A program made the translations under genes and the position numbers. This document shows, in pieces, positions 44,101-52,136 of a DNA stretch of 64,000 bases (positions within the stretch are counted from its first letter, which is position 1; every line of letters begins with the position of its first letter). Origin of the DNA: Rheinheimera sp. A13L. GTDB lineage: Bacteria > Pseudomonadota > Gammaproteobacteria > Enterobacterales > Alteromonadaceae. The DNA lies in assembly GCF_000217935.1 (NCBI RefSeq), contig NZ_AFHI01000010.1:52648-116647 (forward strand). Direction: 5' to 3'. The notes under the pieces are model-generated. The model ran no database searches. It was given only the letters and a program-made list of their open reading frames with translations, and had not been told where the DNA came from.

Positions 44101-44195
44101 AGGTTAGCAATAAGGCCAAATAAACTTAAAGCAGCAACATTCAAAAGTTTGTTTGAGTAACTAATGCTCTCGTATGATTCTGTTGATGTTGACAT
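41136..44195 (-). CDS. hybrid sensor histidine kinase with receiver and Hpt domains
   Basis: 1019 residues. Residues 20-190 are a membrane domain of about six helices; 195-430 form an extracytoplasmic cache-like sensor with EGYSVAHRDYF and a second membrane helix at 428-450; then a coiled linker, HisKA with His565 in MSHELRTP, a HATPase with GPGIS and GGTGLGLYI, a receiver with Asp856 (LMDMHMP) and Lys906, and an Hpt with His972 (LLHRIKGT). This tripartite layout supports a phosphorelay that could feed the response regulators just downstream. Confidence 0.93.
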   Translation of the reverse strand: MSTSTESYESISYSNKLLNVAALSLFGLIANLLALELPLTTPLLLGNLAFIVILQRYGLWWGLASAALVLFPLDSALYWLCSLLQLLVVVLASKTVRMKWTLVLAYSLSCLLLLSWFPEQNQPVTAVLPGVLILTTTLMILQHFARLFVFQSASQHMKRQQSLQKQLGSRIAIMAAIPWSLMISALLHGTVVLDLSGYVSELAMQQQQIESQLKQKLMSYQAELRLASRYANLVGDQQSLQQLVYSQPEFISALRTDASGVVSSFFKEQAAQDIEGYSVAHRDYFIQPQRTGQAYISDVFQGQRLGTDLLFALSLPLYKEQQFSGVLELSVALDRLTTALKPRYQDNHLQVVLMDGQQIKIWGYAAPQQPGQKIALDHASVAKSKAYLTHSPFHSLGDLHFNQQGNKIRLESQIEGTNWPLLLLWDYSHLALFYQLLTLAALLLMLAGFELLSRSSRRFASGYTGALQQLVNAIESMQLNSVEPSKLVLKNSALEFEHLLTSFTSLQQRLQSGHKALQSALEEKTGLSQQLEQRVTERTAELSIERDKAQQLASTKTRFLANMSHELRTPLTVILGFIQQILTKPHDPLLQNQLQTIDSQSKFLLQIVNDILDAAKMDEGKLPLELQDFELQPLLNELHQSMLPAAQAKALNFSLNNKYPLPRTLHSDPLRLKQILMNLLSNALKFTQQGEVRLSATIQQNQLQLSISDTGPGISKEMQQKLFAAFEQGDPGVSRQFGGTGLGLYICKQLADLLGYQLTLHSTLDQGAEFTLSIPLSVHTELLLKAPKQSVTNSVQPQQQLPEFIGSVLIVDDVPDLRLLFSTLLKSTGLEIQTAFNGLDAIQKVTLEPFDLILMDMHMPVMDGLTATREIRRLGYQLPVIALTADVQVEQKRLCLQAGCHAVLTKPVQAQVLYSKIAEFLPAKKKVQAQTDVQQQLDELTAMYRETLPTVALELEQLMQLQEPDPTAALLHRIKGTSACFGFNRISTLAAATELALAQNVWPAEQLNELLLAIQQENP

Positions 44196-44309
44196 TGGAA
44201 ATTAAAATTAATTGAAAAAAATGATACTTAGATAGTAGAGGTTTTGTTGGGAAATTACACCGGGTTTGTAAGATTATTTTGGTTAAAATTGTTGGCGGTT
44301 TGGACCTGT

Positions 44310-44403
44310 GTTCGTTTTGCTTCAAACCACGGCTATGAAATTTCTGCCAGGTACCGAATCGCCTTTGGTTTGCTTGTTTTGGCGATTGGGTAACTTGGTG
44401 CGG
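44310..44403. other. spacer between hybrid kinase and HDOD gene
   Basis: The 208-base gap between these genes contains an AATCGCC/GGCGATT inverted repeat near 44357-44388 without a T run. It probably holds the promoter of the hybrid kinase. No gene is seen. Confidence 0.4.
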
Positions 44404-45525
44404 TTAACCGGTCTTAAGCCCTGTCAGCAGCTCTGTCCAGGCCGGATAGAGCTGAAGAGACTCAACTATGTGTTGATCAGAGTCTGTGAGTTGGTAGTTC
44501 TTATGATGAACTACTTTGTGCGCCAGCCAATGAACTACGCCAGACAATGAACTACAGTCTGCCAGAGCTTCTGGCAGTATAACCGCCTGTACTATGCTGT
44601 GTTCAAATCCCCACAGCGTAAGCAAATAAGCTGAAATCATTGAAAAATGGCACGAATCTTCATCTGACATTGAGGGTTGTTGCAAATGTTCAGCCATCCA
44701 GCCCAGACAGCCAAATAACGAGACCAAAAATGCGTAGTCTTGCATCTCAGCACCAAGTCCAGCTTGTTTACAAAGATAGCGAGCCATACAAGCCTGATGA
44801 AAGGCTTGCTCGGTAATTCGTTGATGCTGGGCTGTACTAATACGCCCCTGATAGACCAGGCTACTTTTGAGTGCCAGTACTATGGATTTTGTCATATCCA
44901 GTCCAAGTCGGCTGATGGCTTCAGTTAAGGACACTGTTGATCGGGAGAACCCCAGAAACGCAGAGTTGGCTAATTGTAAAATTCTGCTACTGACAACAGG
45001 ATCATGACTGATCAGTTCTGCAACATCTTTCAGCTGAAACTCTGTGGTATTCAGCATGCTTTGTATTTTCTGATACAGCGGTGGTAATACCGGCAACACA
45101 CAAAGCCGGCCAAGAAAAGCGCGTTCAGTGTTTGAAAAGTCCAGCGTCTGTAACTGTTCTGTACAGGAGAAAACCTTGAGTAACTGCTCATCGGTAAAAG
45201 GTTTAGCCAGATAAAAGTGGATTAAAGCGCTATTTTGCAGCAATAAATCGGCGGAATTGTCGGCTGTCAGTATGCAGCGTAGAGCCATTGGACAAATTTG
45301 CTGTACTTGTAGCAATAATTGCTCGCCATTCAAGCCTGGCATCAATCTGTCTGTGATAACCACATCTGGATGCAAGCCCTTAGATAATACTTCTGTCAGC
45401 AAGTGTCCGTCCTGCAAGGTTTCCACTTTCCAGTGCGGTACTAATCGGCTCAGGGTCCGTTTTAATGCTCTTAAGATTAATTCTTCATCGTCAATTAATA
45501 GCACCAGAAATTCTTTAGTTACCAT
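44404..45525 (-). CDS. response regulator with HDOD domain
   Basis: 373 residues. Receiver 5-125 with Asp59 (VVITDRLMPG) and Lys in YLAKPF; HDOD domain about 140-330 with LPVLPPLYQKIQSML, LISHDPVVSSRILQLANSAF and AISRLGL. HDOD domains lack the HD phosphohydrolase residues and act as protein scaffolds in signalling. It follows the REC-GGDEF*-EAL gene with an 11-base overlap, so both are translated together. Confidence 0.9.
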   Translation of the reverse strand: MVTKEFLVLLIDDEELILRALKRTLSRLVPHWKVETLQDGHLLTEVLSKGLHPDVVITDRLMPGLNGEQLLLQVQQICPMALRCILTADNSADLLLQNSALIHFYLAKPFTDEQLLKVFSCTEQLQTLDFSNTERAFLGRLCVLPVLPPLYQKIQSMLNTTEFQLKDVAELISHDPVVSSRILQLANSAFLGFSRSTVSLTEAISRLGLDMTKSIVLALKSSLVYQGRISTAQHQRITEQAFHQACMARYLCKQAGLGAEMQDYAFLVSLFGCLGWMAEHLQQPSMSDEDSCHFSMISAYLLTLWGFEHSIVQAVILPEALADCSSLSGVVHWLAHKVVHHKNYQLTDSDQHIVESLQLYPAWTELLTGLKTG

Positions 45526-47515
45526 AGAAGTTTTCTCCAGCGAATGGTTGCTGTCTGAGCATGTCTGTAAATAGCTGTTCGTTCAGAGGTTTACTGTAGA
45601 AGTAGCCCTGAATAAGGTCACAACCCATCGCCTGGAGTAATTGCTGCTGTTCTATGGTTTCTATACCTTCTGCTGTAACCTCCAGGCCAAGTTCATGTGC
45701 CATCCGGATGATATTGCGTACCATGCCCTGACTCTGGATGTCGCTACTCAGTTCGGTCAGCAGTGAGCGATCCAGTTTCACTTCATCAATGGGTAACTTG
45801 GTCAGATAAGCCAATGAGGAATAACCAGTACCAAAGTCATCCATTGAAATGCGTACGCCGGTCTGATGCAGGTGGGACAATACTTTGTTACTTAACTGAA
45901 TATCTTCCATTAAGTAAGTTTCTGTCACTTCCAGCTCAATTTGCTCCGGTTTGATTTGGTACTCAGCCAGTAAGTGCTGCAATTGATCGCTAAAAGCAGG
46001 ATCCTGTAACTGACGCCCCGATATATTGATACTGAGCCAGTCTATCTCCAACCCTTGTTGATAAAAAGAACGAAGACAACGCAAGGATTGTTCAAGCACC
46101 CAAAGCCCGATACGGATGATCTGTCCATCCCGTTCTGCGATAGGTATAAACAAAGCCGGAGAAATACTACCAAGCCTTGGATGATTCCAGCGTAGTAAAA
46201 CCTCAGCCTGACGTATTCTGCCATCACGAAGCGACACTTTGGGCTGGAAGTTCAGACTAAAACCGTTGTTTTCCAAGTCGCCATACAGCGCATTACTGAT
46301 TTCAAACTGCTGTTGTTTACTATCAAGAATGGCCTGTTCAAAACGCATATAAAAATGATGTTGGTTATTTCTGTTGGTTCTGCAGGCCAGATTGGCGTAT
46401 TTCAGCAGCTTCTCAGCAATGATGCTGTCTTCAGGTGCAATAGCGTAACCCAGATTAAAATTTAGCTTTATCTGTCGTTCATCATGCAACAGGGGGTGAT
46501 CAAAGATGGATAAACACTCGGTAATTTGCAGTTGCAGCGCCATCTCATCAGCACAATTGGTAAATATAAACGCAAATTTGTCGCCGGATAAATACGCCAA
46601 ATGCTGGTGGGGTTTTAGTTGCTGCTGCAACAGCGACGCCACTTTATTAATCAGCAAATCGGTTTTGTGATAGCCCATGGTGTCGTTGATCAAGTTGAAG
46701 TTATCTATATCCAGCACTGCAACAGCAATAAGGCCGGATTTGACGGCAATATGCTGCTCTATCAGCTGACATGCTTGCTGATGAGTGAGCAGGTTACTCA
46801 AGCTGGATAGGTCAGAGCTGAACTGCGGCAGTGGCTCCAGCCGTTCCAGTTTGAGCAGTAATCTATGACCGGTAACTAATCTGTGGCTTAGCTCAATTTC
46901 ATGTTGCTGATTATCCAAACACAACAACGTGTTTTGCTGGTTGCTTAGAAATTGCTGTAGTTGTTGTGCTGACAAAGTAGGTAAAAAAGCAGATAAATGC
47001 TTGGGACTTATGTTGGTCGCATCCAGTAGCCATAATTTAGCTAAGGCCGCATTGATACGTAAAACTTGGCCTTTATCATCCAGTTCCAGCAAAGCGTCCT
47101 GACTGCTGATTAACAACTGGGTATGCAAATCGGGCAGGGTCCTGCGCTTGAATTCGGTCTCTGCGTGCTGGATCTCCGATAGTAATAATTCATCCGTCCA
47201 GGGTTTTTGCAGGAATTTGTATGCAATACCTGAATTCAGGGTGTCTACCACTGCATTAAAGTCAGCGTAACCACTTAAGATCAAACCTACAATCTGTGGG
47301 TGCCTTTGTTTGACAACTTTGAGCAGCTCGTTACCACACATCAATGGCATCCGGAAATCTGTCAGCAGAATTTGCACCTGATGTTGTTGCAATAACTCGA
47401 GTGCTTCGGCACCACCACTGGCTGCTATTACCTTATAGCCTGCACGGCATAACAAACGTTCCAGGCTACGAAGCACTGCCGCTTCATCGTCAACTATCAG
47501 TAATGTACTTGTCAT
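45515..47515 (-). CDS. receiver-GGDEF*-EAL phosphodiesterase
   Basis: 666 residues: receiver 1-120 (Asp53, Lys104), a PAS-like segment about 130-220, degenerate GGDEF 240-390 with SGDKF at 310-314 in place of GGDEF, and EAL about 410-655 with EVLLRWNHP, NISGRQLQ, EVTETYL, MDDFGTGYSSL, KLDR and AEGIET. The cyclase site is lost, so the domain is probably regulatory, while the EAL residues for c-di-GMP hydrolysis are kept (EVL replaces EAL, which is common). Phosphorylation likely controls the EAL domain. Confidence 0.93.
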   Translation of the reverse strand: MTSTLLIVDDEAAVLRSLERLLCRAGYKVIAASGGAEALELLQQHQVQILLTDFRMPLMCGNELLKVVKQRHPQIVGLILSGYADFNAVVDTLNSGIAYKFLQKPWTDELLLSEIQHAETEFKRRTLPDLHTQLLISSQDALLELDDKGQVLRINAALAKLWLLDATNISPKHLSAFLPTLSAQQLQQFLSNQQNTLLCLDNQQHEIELSHRLVTGHRLLLKLERLEPLPQFSSDLSSLSNLLTHQQACQLIEQHIAVKSGLIAVAVLDIDNFNLINDTMGYHKTDLLINKVASLLQQQLKPHQHLAYLSGDKFAFIFTNCADEMALQLQITECLSIFDHPLLHDERQIKLNFNLGYAIAPEDSIIAEKLLKYANLACRTNRNNQHHFYMRFEQAILDSKQQQFEISNALYGDLENNGFSLNFQPKVSLRDGRIRQAEVLLRWNHPRLGSISPALFIPIAERDGQIIRIGLWVLEQSLRCLRSFYQQGLEIDWLSINISGRQLQDPAFSDQLQHLLAEYQIKPEQIELEVTETYLMEDIQLSNKVLSHLHQTGVRISMDDFGTGYSSLAYLTKLPIDEVKLDRSLLTELSSDIQSQGMVRNIIRMAHELGLEVTAEGIETIEQQQLLQAMGCDLIQGYFYSKPLNEQLFTDMLRQQPFAGENFYGN

Positions 47516-47536
47516 CCTAAGCTCCGATTTATCGCC

Positions 47537-48088
47537 TTAGTGGAGTAACTGCGCTATCGCAGTGAGTAATAACGTATTGTCAAAAGGTTTTGCCAGAGTT
47601 GCATCAGCTCCGGCTGCTCTGGCTTTCTCTAGTTCAACCTGGGCTAAACCTGAAATAACCAGAATTTTTATGTGGTGAAGCTCTGGGCGCTGGCGAATAA
47701 ATTTAAGGACTTCAAAACCATCCAGCCCTGGCATCTGCAAATCAAGTGTCATCACAGAAGGTTTATTTTCCAGCAGCATGACTCCAACCTGAAAACCATC
47801 TGCTGCCAACAGAACTTCATAACCTGAAGACTTCAGAACACGTTGTATAGCACGTTGATAAGCAACGTCATCATCAACAACCAAGACTGATGTGGCCTGG
47901 TTAAATTCAGCGGGGACTGGCATTTTTTGTTTTTGCAGAAACTCAATAAAGTCAGCCAATACCACTCTGTAATTACCTCTGCCCGGAAGTTTAAAGCCCT
48001 TCAGTTGTCCGCAGGCAATCCATCGGCTGACCGTGCGTTGATGCACATCACAATACTGGGCTATTTCGCCTGGCGTCAGAGTTTTCAT
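47537..48088 (-). CDS. response regulator with N-terminal excisionase-type HTH
   Basis: 183 residues with the order reversed from usual regulators: an N-terminal MerR/excisionase-type helix-turn-helix (1-52; LTPGEIAQYCDVHQRTVSRWI), then a receiver 66-183 with Asp116 (LDLQMPGLDG) and Lys167 (LAKPF). The HTH could bind the palindromes in the divergent promoter at 48126-48177. It is the first gene of the leftward signalling unit, 21 bases before the REC-GGDEF*-EAL gene. Confidence 0.88.
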   Translation of the reverse strand: MKTLTPGEIAQYCDVHQRTVSRWIACGQLKGFKLPGRGNYRVVLADFIEFLQKQKMPVPAEFNQATSVLVVDDDVAYQRAIQRVLKSSGYEVLLAADGFQVGVMLLENKPSVMTLDLQMPGLDGFEVLKFIRQRPELHHIKILVISGLAQVELEKARAAGADATLAKPFDNTLLLTAIAQLLH

Positions 48089-48125
48089 GGTTGTTTTTTG
48101 ACCTTATTCTTGCACTCAGACTGAA

Positions 48126-48147
48126 TTTAGCATAAGTTTAAGCTAAA
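48126..48147. promoter_or_regulatory. palindromic operator candidate 1
   Basis: TTTAGC (48126-48131), 10-base spacer, GCTAAA (48142-48147). It lies between the divergent HTH-REC and REC-HD-GYP* genes, at a plausible operator distance from both starts. Confidence 0.4.
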
Positions 48148-48160
48148 TGCGACACAAGAG

Positions 48161-48177
48161 ACAAATAAGACATTTGT
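48161..48177. promoter_or_regulatory. palindromic operator candidate 2
   Basis: ACAAAT (48161-48166), 5-base spacer, ATTTGT (48172-48177), just before the Shine-Dalgarno of the rightward unit. A second possible binding site for the HTH-REC protein. Confidence 0.35.
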
Positions 48178-48195
48178 CCTGTCCAAGGAGCCAGA

Positions 48196-49521
48196 ATGAA
48201 TGCTGATGAGCGACCAGTCGCAGCTCTGGAGATGAGTGCAGCAGTGCTTTGTGTTGACGACGACACCAGTACACTGAACGCTTTACAGCGTTTGTTGATG
48301 GCTGCGGGTTTAGGTGTTGTCACCGCAACCAATGGTAAACAAGCTCTTGCCCTGATGGAAAAGCAAGACTTTGCCGTTATCCTGACTGATATGAGAATGC
48401 CGGGCATGACAGGTGCAGAGTTTTTGCGACTGGCTGCACAACGGGCACCAGAGAGCCAGCGTTTGGTCTTAACTGGCTATGCAGATCTGGATTCAACCAT
48501 AAATGCAATTAATCAGGGGCAAATCCAGCGTTATGTTCAAAAGCCATGGAATAACGACGAATTGCTGTTGTTGCTCAGAGACTCTGTTGAGAAGTATCAA
48601 TTACTCAGACAAAACCGCGAGTTACAGCGCAAGCTCGCTTTACAAAACAATAGTCTCAAAGCCTTGAATCATCAGCTTGAACAGCATGTATCGAAGCGGA
48701 CAGCGCAGTTACGTCAGGTATTGAAACAGCTTGAGCACGAGCACCAATCTTTATTGGATTTACTCTTTAACTTTATTAGCGTGAATCCACATTTAAACGG
48801 CCATTTCGCTCAGCATGTGGCAAGAACCTGTCATTTGTTGTGTTCTCATCTGGAATTGGATGAAAAGGAACAACAGCAGATAGTGATGGCGGGATTGTTG
48901 TCTCAGATTGGGTTATTAGGGATGGAACCTACACTGTATCGTAAAGCTTTTTTTGAGCTGGATGGAACAGAGCGTCAGCAATATGTCACACATCCGGCTA
49001 TGGCTCAATTGATGCTGCTTCCGGCCAGTCATCTGGCTGTGATGTCGGATGCTATTTACCATCAGTATGAGCGCTACAACGGTTCAGGTAGTCCTGATCA
49101 TTTGGTAGGTACTGATATACCGCTTGGCGCTAGAATTGTCGCTTTAGCCAGAGATTTTTGGTTGATGATAGAGCGGCAGGGGGCGCAACAAGACAATGCT
49201 TATGCAGCAGCATTGCAGCAGCTAAAAATGCAACAAGGCAGCTCTTACGATCCGGTACTGCTGAACATTTTGTCTGCTCTGCCGTGCGATGAATTATTTG
49301 GTTCGGAACTTATAGCCTCTTCTCATCTGCAGTTAAGTACTGATGAGTTGGAAGTGGGTATGCTGCTGGAGCGTCCTTTGTACAATGAAAACCGGATCCT
49401 GTTGCTGCCTCATGGTCATGTATTTTCGCTGAGCAGCGTAGCTAAATTGCGGCAGATTGAGCGTAATCGCCAGAAAAAATGGACGCTGCTGGTGTCTTCA
49501 GCCAAAGTAAGTTTGGAGTAA
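48196..49521 (+). CDS. receiver with degenerate HD-GYP domain
   Basis: 441 residues: receiver 15-130 (Asp65 in LTDMRMPG, Lys115 in YVQKPW), coiled coil 130-190, and an HD-GYP-type domain about 190-345. The HD pair is replaced by Ser235-Gln236 (AGLLSQIGLLG instead of xLLHDIGKIG), and the GYP motif reads GSP (NGSGSPDH). Metal binding and c-di-GMP hydrolysis are therefore unlikely. AAGGAG precedes the ATG. It is followed after 6 bases by the FIST gene. Confidence 0.9.
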   Translation: MNADERPVAALEMSAAVLCVDDDTSTLNALQRLLMAAGLGVVTATNGKQALALMEKQDFAVILTDMRMPGMTGAEFLRLAAQRAPESQRLVLTGYADLDSTINAINQGQIQRYVQKPWNNDELLLLLRDSVEKYQLLRQNRELQRKLALQNNSLKALNHQLEQHVSKRTAQLRQVLKQLEHEHQSLLDLLFNFISVNPHLNGHFAQHVARTCHLLCSHLELDEKEQQQIVMAGLLSQIGLLGMEPTLYRKAFFELDGTERQQYVTHPAMAQLMLLPASHLAVMSDAIYHQYERYNGSGSPDHLVGTDIPLGARIVALARDFWLMIERQGAQQDNAYAAALQQLKMQQGSSYDPVLLNILSALPCDELFGSELIASSHLQLSTDELEVGMLLERPLYNENRILLLPHGHVFSLSSVAKLRQIERNRQKKWTLLVSSAKVSLE

Positions 49522-49527
49522 AAGCTG

Positions 49528-50703
49528 ATGTTTGAAATAAAAACCGCATATAGCAAGGCTGATACAGCAGCAGAAATCTGGCAGGATTTACAGCAGCAAC
49601 TAGATGAACAACACTTCCAGTTTGGTCTGATCATGGGGCATCACAGTAGGATCTCATTGCTTGGCGAATTGCCTTTGTGCCGTTATTCAGAGCAGTGGCT
49701 GGGCGGCAGTTCTTGTCTGGGCGTGATGACAGATCAAGGCGTTTTTTTGCAGCAGGATACAGTGGCGGTGCTAATGATCAAGGATCAGGGCGGCTATTAT
49801 GGTAGCGGCAGTGCTGTGATTGAAAACTCAGATACAAGCAAAGCAACCACAGAAGCTCTGCTCAAAGCTCTGCAGCAGGCGGGGCGTCCTTATCAGGTGC
49901 CGGAACTTGTCTGGTGTATGCAACCTCCAGGCACTGAAGAGGCCGTATTACTGCAGATAGAGCAGGTTTTAGGAAAAAAAGTACCGGTTTATGGCGGTAG
50001 TAGTGCAGATGATGATGTGTCTGGCCACTGGTTGCAATTCGATGGGCATGGGATCCACCAGCAGGCCGTAGTGATTGCCGTGTTTTATCCCTCTGTGGCC
50101 ATTAGTCATTTTTTTCATTCAGGCTATATACCAACAGAACATAAAGGCAAAGTGACTAAAGCTGAGGGGCGTTTATTGCAGGAAATTGATCATCAACCTG
50201 CTGTTGAGGTGTACAGTCGTTGGCTGAACAGACGCATCAATAATAATTATATGCAAGAAACGACCTTAAGTCCGTTGGGGGCGGTGATTACGCAAGAACA
50301 ACTGGACCTGCCGTTGTATGTGTTGAGTTTACCCACAAACTTTCTTTCTGATGGCAGTATTGAGTTGTTTGCTGAAGTACAACAAGGTCAGGAGTTGTGT
50401 TTAATGACCAGTGAGGTGCCACGCCTTCTCAGCAGAACTGGTACTATGTGTGAATGTGCACGCTCAGTATTACCTCAACAGCGAGTCAGCGGAGGTATTA
50501 TTATTTTTTGTGGTGCCTGCTTGCTCAGCATCAAAGATCAAATGTCTTTTGTCCATGACAATGTAAGGGTTGCGTTGGATGGAGCTCCTTTTTTGATTGC
50601 TTTTACCTTTGGTGAGCAAGGCTACGCAGTAGATCAAACCAACAGACATGGGAATTTGATGTACGCCACAGTGTTATTTGGAGAGACGGATGCCCAGCGT
50701 TGA
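49528..50703 (+). CDS. FIST-domain sensory protein (NosP-like)
   Basis: 391 residues with FIST N and C domains: an N-terminal half with GLIMGHHSRISLL and GGSSCLGVM; the middle YGGSSADDD; and the C-terminal half with GGIIIFCGACLLS. FIST proteins sense small ligands, and some (NosP in Pseudomonas, Vibrio and Shewanella) bind haem and nitric oxide and regulate a co-encoded kinase. The adjacent overlapping kinase fits that pattern. Haem binding here is inferred; no ligand residue can be assigned by eye. Confidence 0.88.
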   Translation: MFEIKTAYSKADTAAEIWQDLQQQLDEQHFQFGLIMGHHSRISLLGELPLCRYSEQWLGGSSCLGVMTDQGVFLQQDTVAVLMIKDQGGYYGSGSAVIENSDTSKATTEALLKALQQAGRPYQVPELVWCMQPPGTEEAVLLQIEQVLGKKVPVYGGSSADDDVSGHWLQFDGHGIHQQAVVIAVFYPSVAISHFFHSGYIPTEHKGKVTKAEGRLLQEIDHQPAVEVYSRWLNRRINNNYMQETTLSPLGAVITQEQLDLPLYVLSLPTNFLSDGSIELFAEVQQGQELCLMTSEVPRLLSRTGTMCECARSVLPQQRVSGGIIIFCGACLLSIKDQMSFVHDNVRVALDGAPFLIAFTFGEQGYAVDQTNRHGNLMYATVLFGETDAQR

Positions 50704-52090
50704 AAAACTAATGGAGAAGGTAGTTGAGCTGACCTTTGAACGTGATAATGCACTACTTCATGTAAGGTTAAATCAGCTTTTACAGAAGGGATTAGATGCT
50801 ATTTTAAGCTCTGATACTCTGGAAGATACTTTCTCTAAGTTTTTTGGGGTGATGGCTGAAGGCGTGAAGTTTGACAGTGCTGTTTTATTGCGCCTGGAAT
50901 CAGGTCATTTTACGCTGATCGCCAGTCAAAATGCGTCTGACTGGCCACAACAGGCTGATTTGGGCTGTGACACTTTGGCTGCAGCACTGTCTGGCCGTCA
51001 TGCCGTGCCTGTATTTAACTTATTACTGCTCCCAGAGTGGGGCCCACACATTATACATTGGTGGCCTCAAATTCACTCGGCTTTATTTCAGCGTATTCAT
51101 ACCCGTGATCAACAGTTCCTTTTGATCCTTGGCTCTGGATCTGTTGCAGCTTTTGGTCCGTCAGAAGAAAAAATTGTCGGCCAGTTTATCAGTTTTGTCG
51201 CCAGCACTATCGCCAGTGTTGAAAACAAAAAGCTGTATATGGTGTCGCAGTCTTTAAAAGAACGGCAACAACGCATAGAGCAAAGCCTGTTGCAATCAGA
51301 AAAGATGGCATCTCTGGGTCAGCTGGCGGCTGGCGTAGCACATGAACTGAATAACCCTATAGGTTATTTACTCAGCAACATTCATATGTTTCAGACTTAC
51401 CTGACCATTTTTAAAAGCTTATTGCACAACTATCAGTTGTTGTGCGAAGAACATCAAAGTGAGCAGGTAAAGCTGCAGGCCAGACAGCAAATTAATGCTT
51501 TGTACCAAAAAGAGAATGTGGCTTTTCTACTGGAGGATAGTGACACCCTGATTGCAGATTCAGTGGAAGGTGCGATCAGAGTAAGAGATATAGTGCAGAG
51601 TTTGCGTCGTTTCTCTCATCCTGATACGGATCAAATTGAGCTGGTCAATTTGAACGATAGTATTGAATCGACAATTAAAATTATTAGCGGTGAGATAAAA
51701 CACAGCCTGCTGTTGAAAAAGCAACTCTTTCCTGACGCTCTTTACGTAATGGGAAAATCAAATCAGATCAGTCAGGTTTTTCTGAACCTGATGATGAACG
51801 CCAGACAAGCCATTACACATGATCATGGTGAACTTGTGATTAGTTCGGGTATCCTGGGTGAAGAAGCATGGGTGGCGTTAGAAGATAATGGTACTGGCAT
51901 AGCACCGCAGCATATGAGCAGACTGTTTGAGCCCTTTTTTACCACCAAAGATGTCGGTAAAGGCACTGGTCTTGGTTTATCTTTGTGCCACAGTATTATG
52001 CTGCAGCATAGCGGCCGTATTGAAGTACAGAGTGAGTTAGGGGTGTTCAGCCGTTTTACTTTATATTTTCCGTTGAGTCATCCGGCGTAA
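50690..52090 (+). CDS. soluble sensor histidine kinase paired with the FIST protein
   Basis: 466 residues, no membrane helix. A GAF-like domain is at about 30-180, a coiled segment at 185-205, HisKA with His218 (GVAHELNNPIGY), and a HATPase with DNGTGIAP and GKGTGLGLSL. It overlaps the FIST gene by 14 bases with its own GGAG site, so the two are produced together. By analogy with NosP/NahK, FIST may inhibit or activate this kinase, whose phosphate could reach the receivers or Hpt in the cluster. Confidence 0.92.
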   Translation: MPSVEKLMEKVVELTFERDNALLHVRLNQLLQKGLDAILSSDTLEDTFSKFFGVMAEGVKFDSAVLLRLESGHFTLIASQNASDWPQQADLGCDTLAAALSGRHAVPVFNLLLLPEWGPHIIHWWPQIHSALFQRIHTRDQQFLLILGSGSVAAFGPSEEKIVGQFISFVASTIASVENKKLYMVSQSLKERQQRIEQSLLQSEKMASLGQLAAGVAHELNNPIGYLLSNIHMFQTYLTIFKSLLHNYQLLCEEHQSEQVKLQARQQINALYQKENVAFLLEDSDTLIADSVEGAIRVRDIVQSLRRFSHPDTDQIELVNLNDSIESTIKIISGEIKHSLLLKKQLFPDALYVMGKSNQISQVFLNLMMNARQAITHDHGELVISSGILGEEAWVALEDNGTGIAPQHMSRLFEPFFTTKDVGKGTGLGLSLCHSIMLQHSGRIEVQSELGVFSRFTLYFPLSHPA

Positions 52091-52093
52091 ATA

Positions 52094-52120
52094 AAGCTCA
52101 GTATCTCTGACACTGAGCTT
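52094..52120. terminator. bidirectional hairpin terminator candidate
   Basis: Perfect 9-base stem, AAGCTCAGT at 52094-52102 and ACTGAGCTT at 52112-52120. It lies between the convergent kinase and pyruvyl transferase genes. T runs are short on both sides. Confidence 0.6.
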
Positions 52121-52136
52121 CTCAATAGACTTTAGT

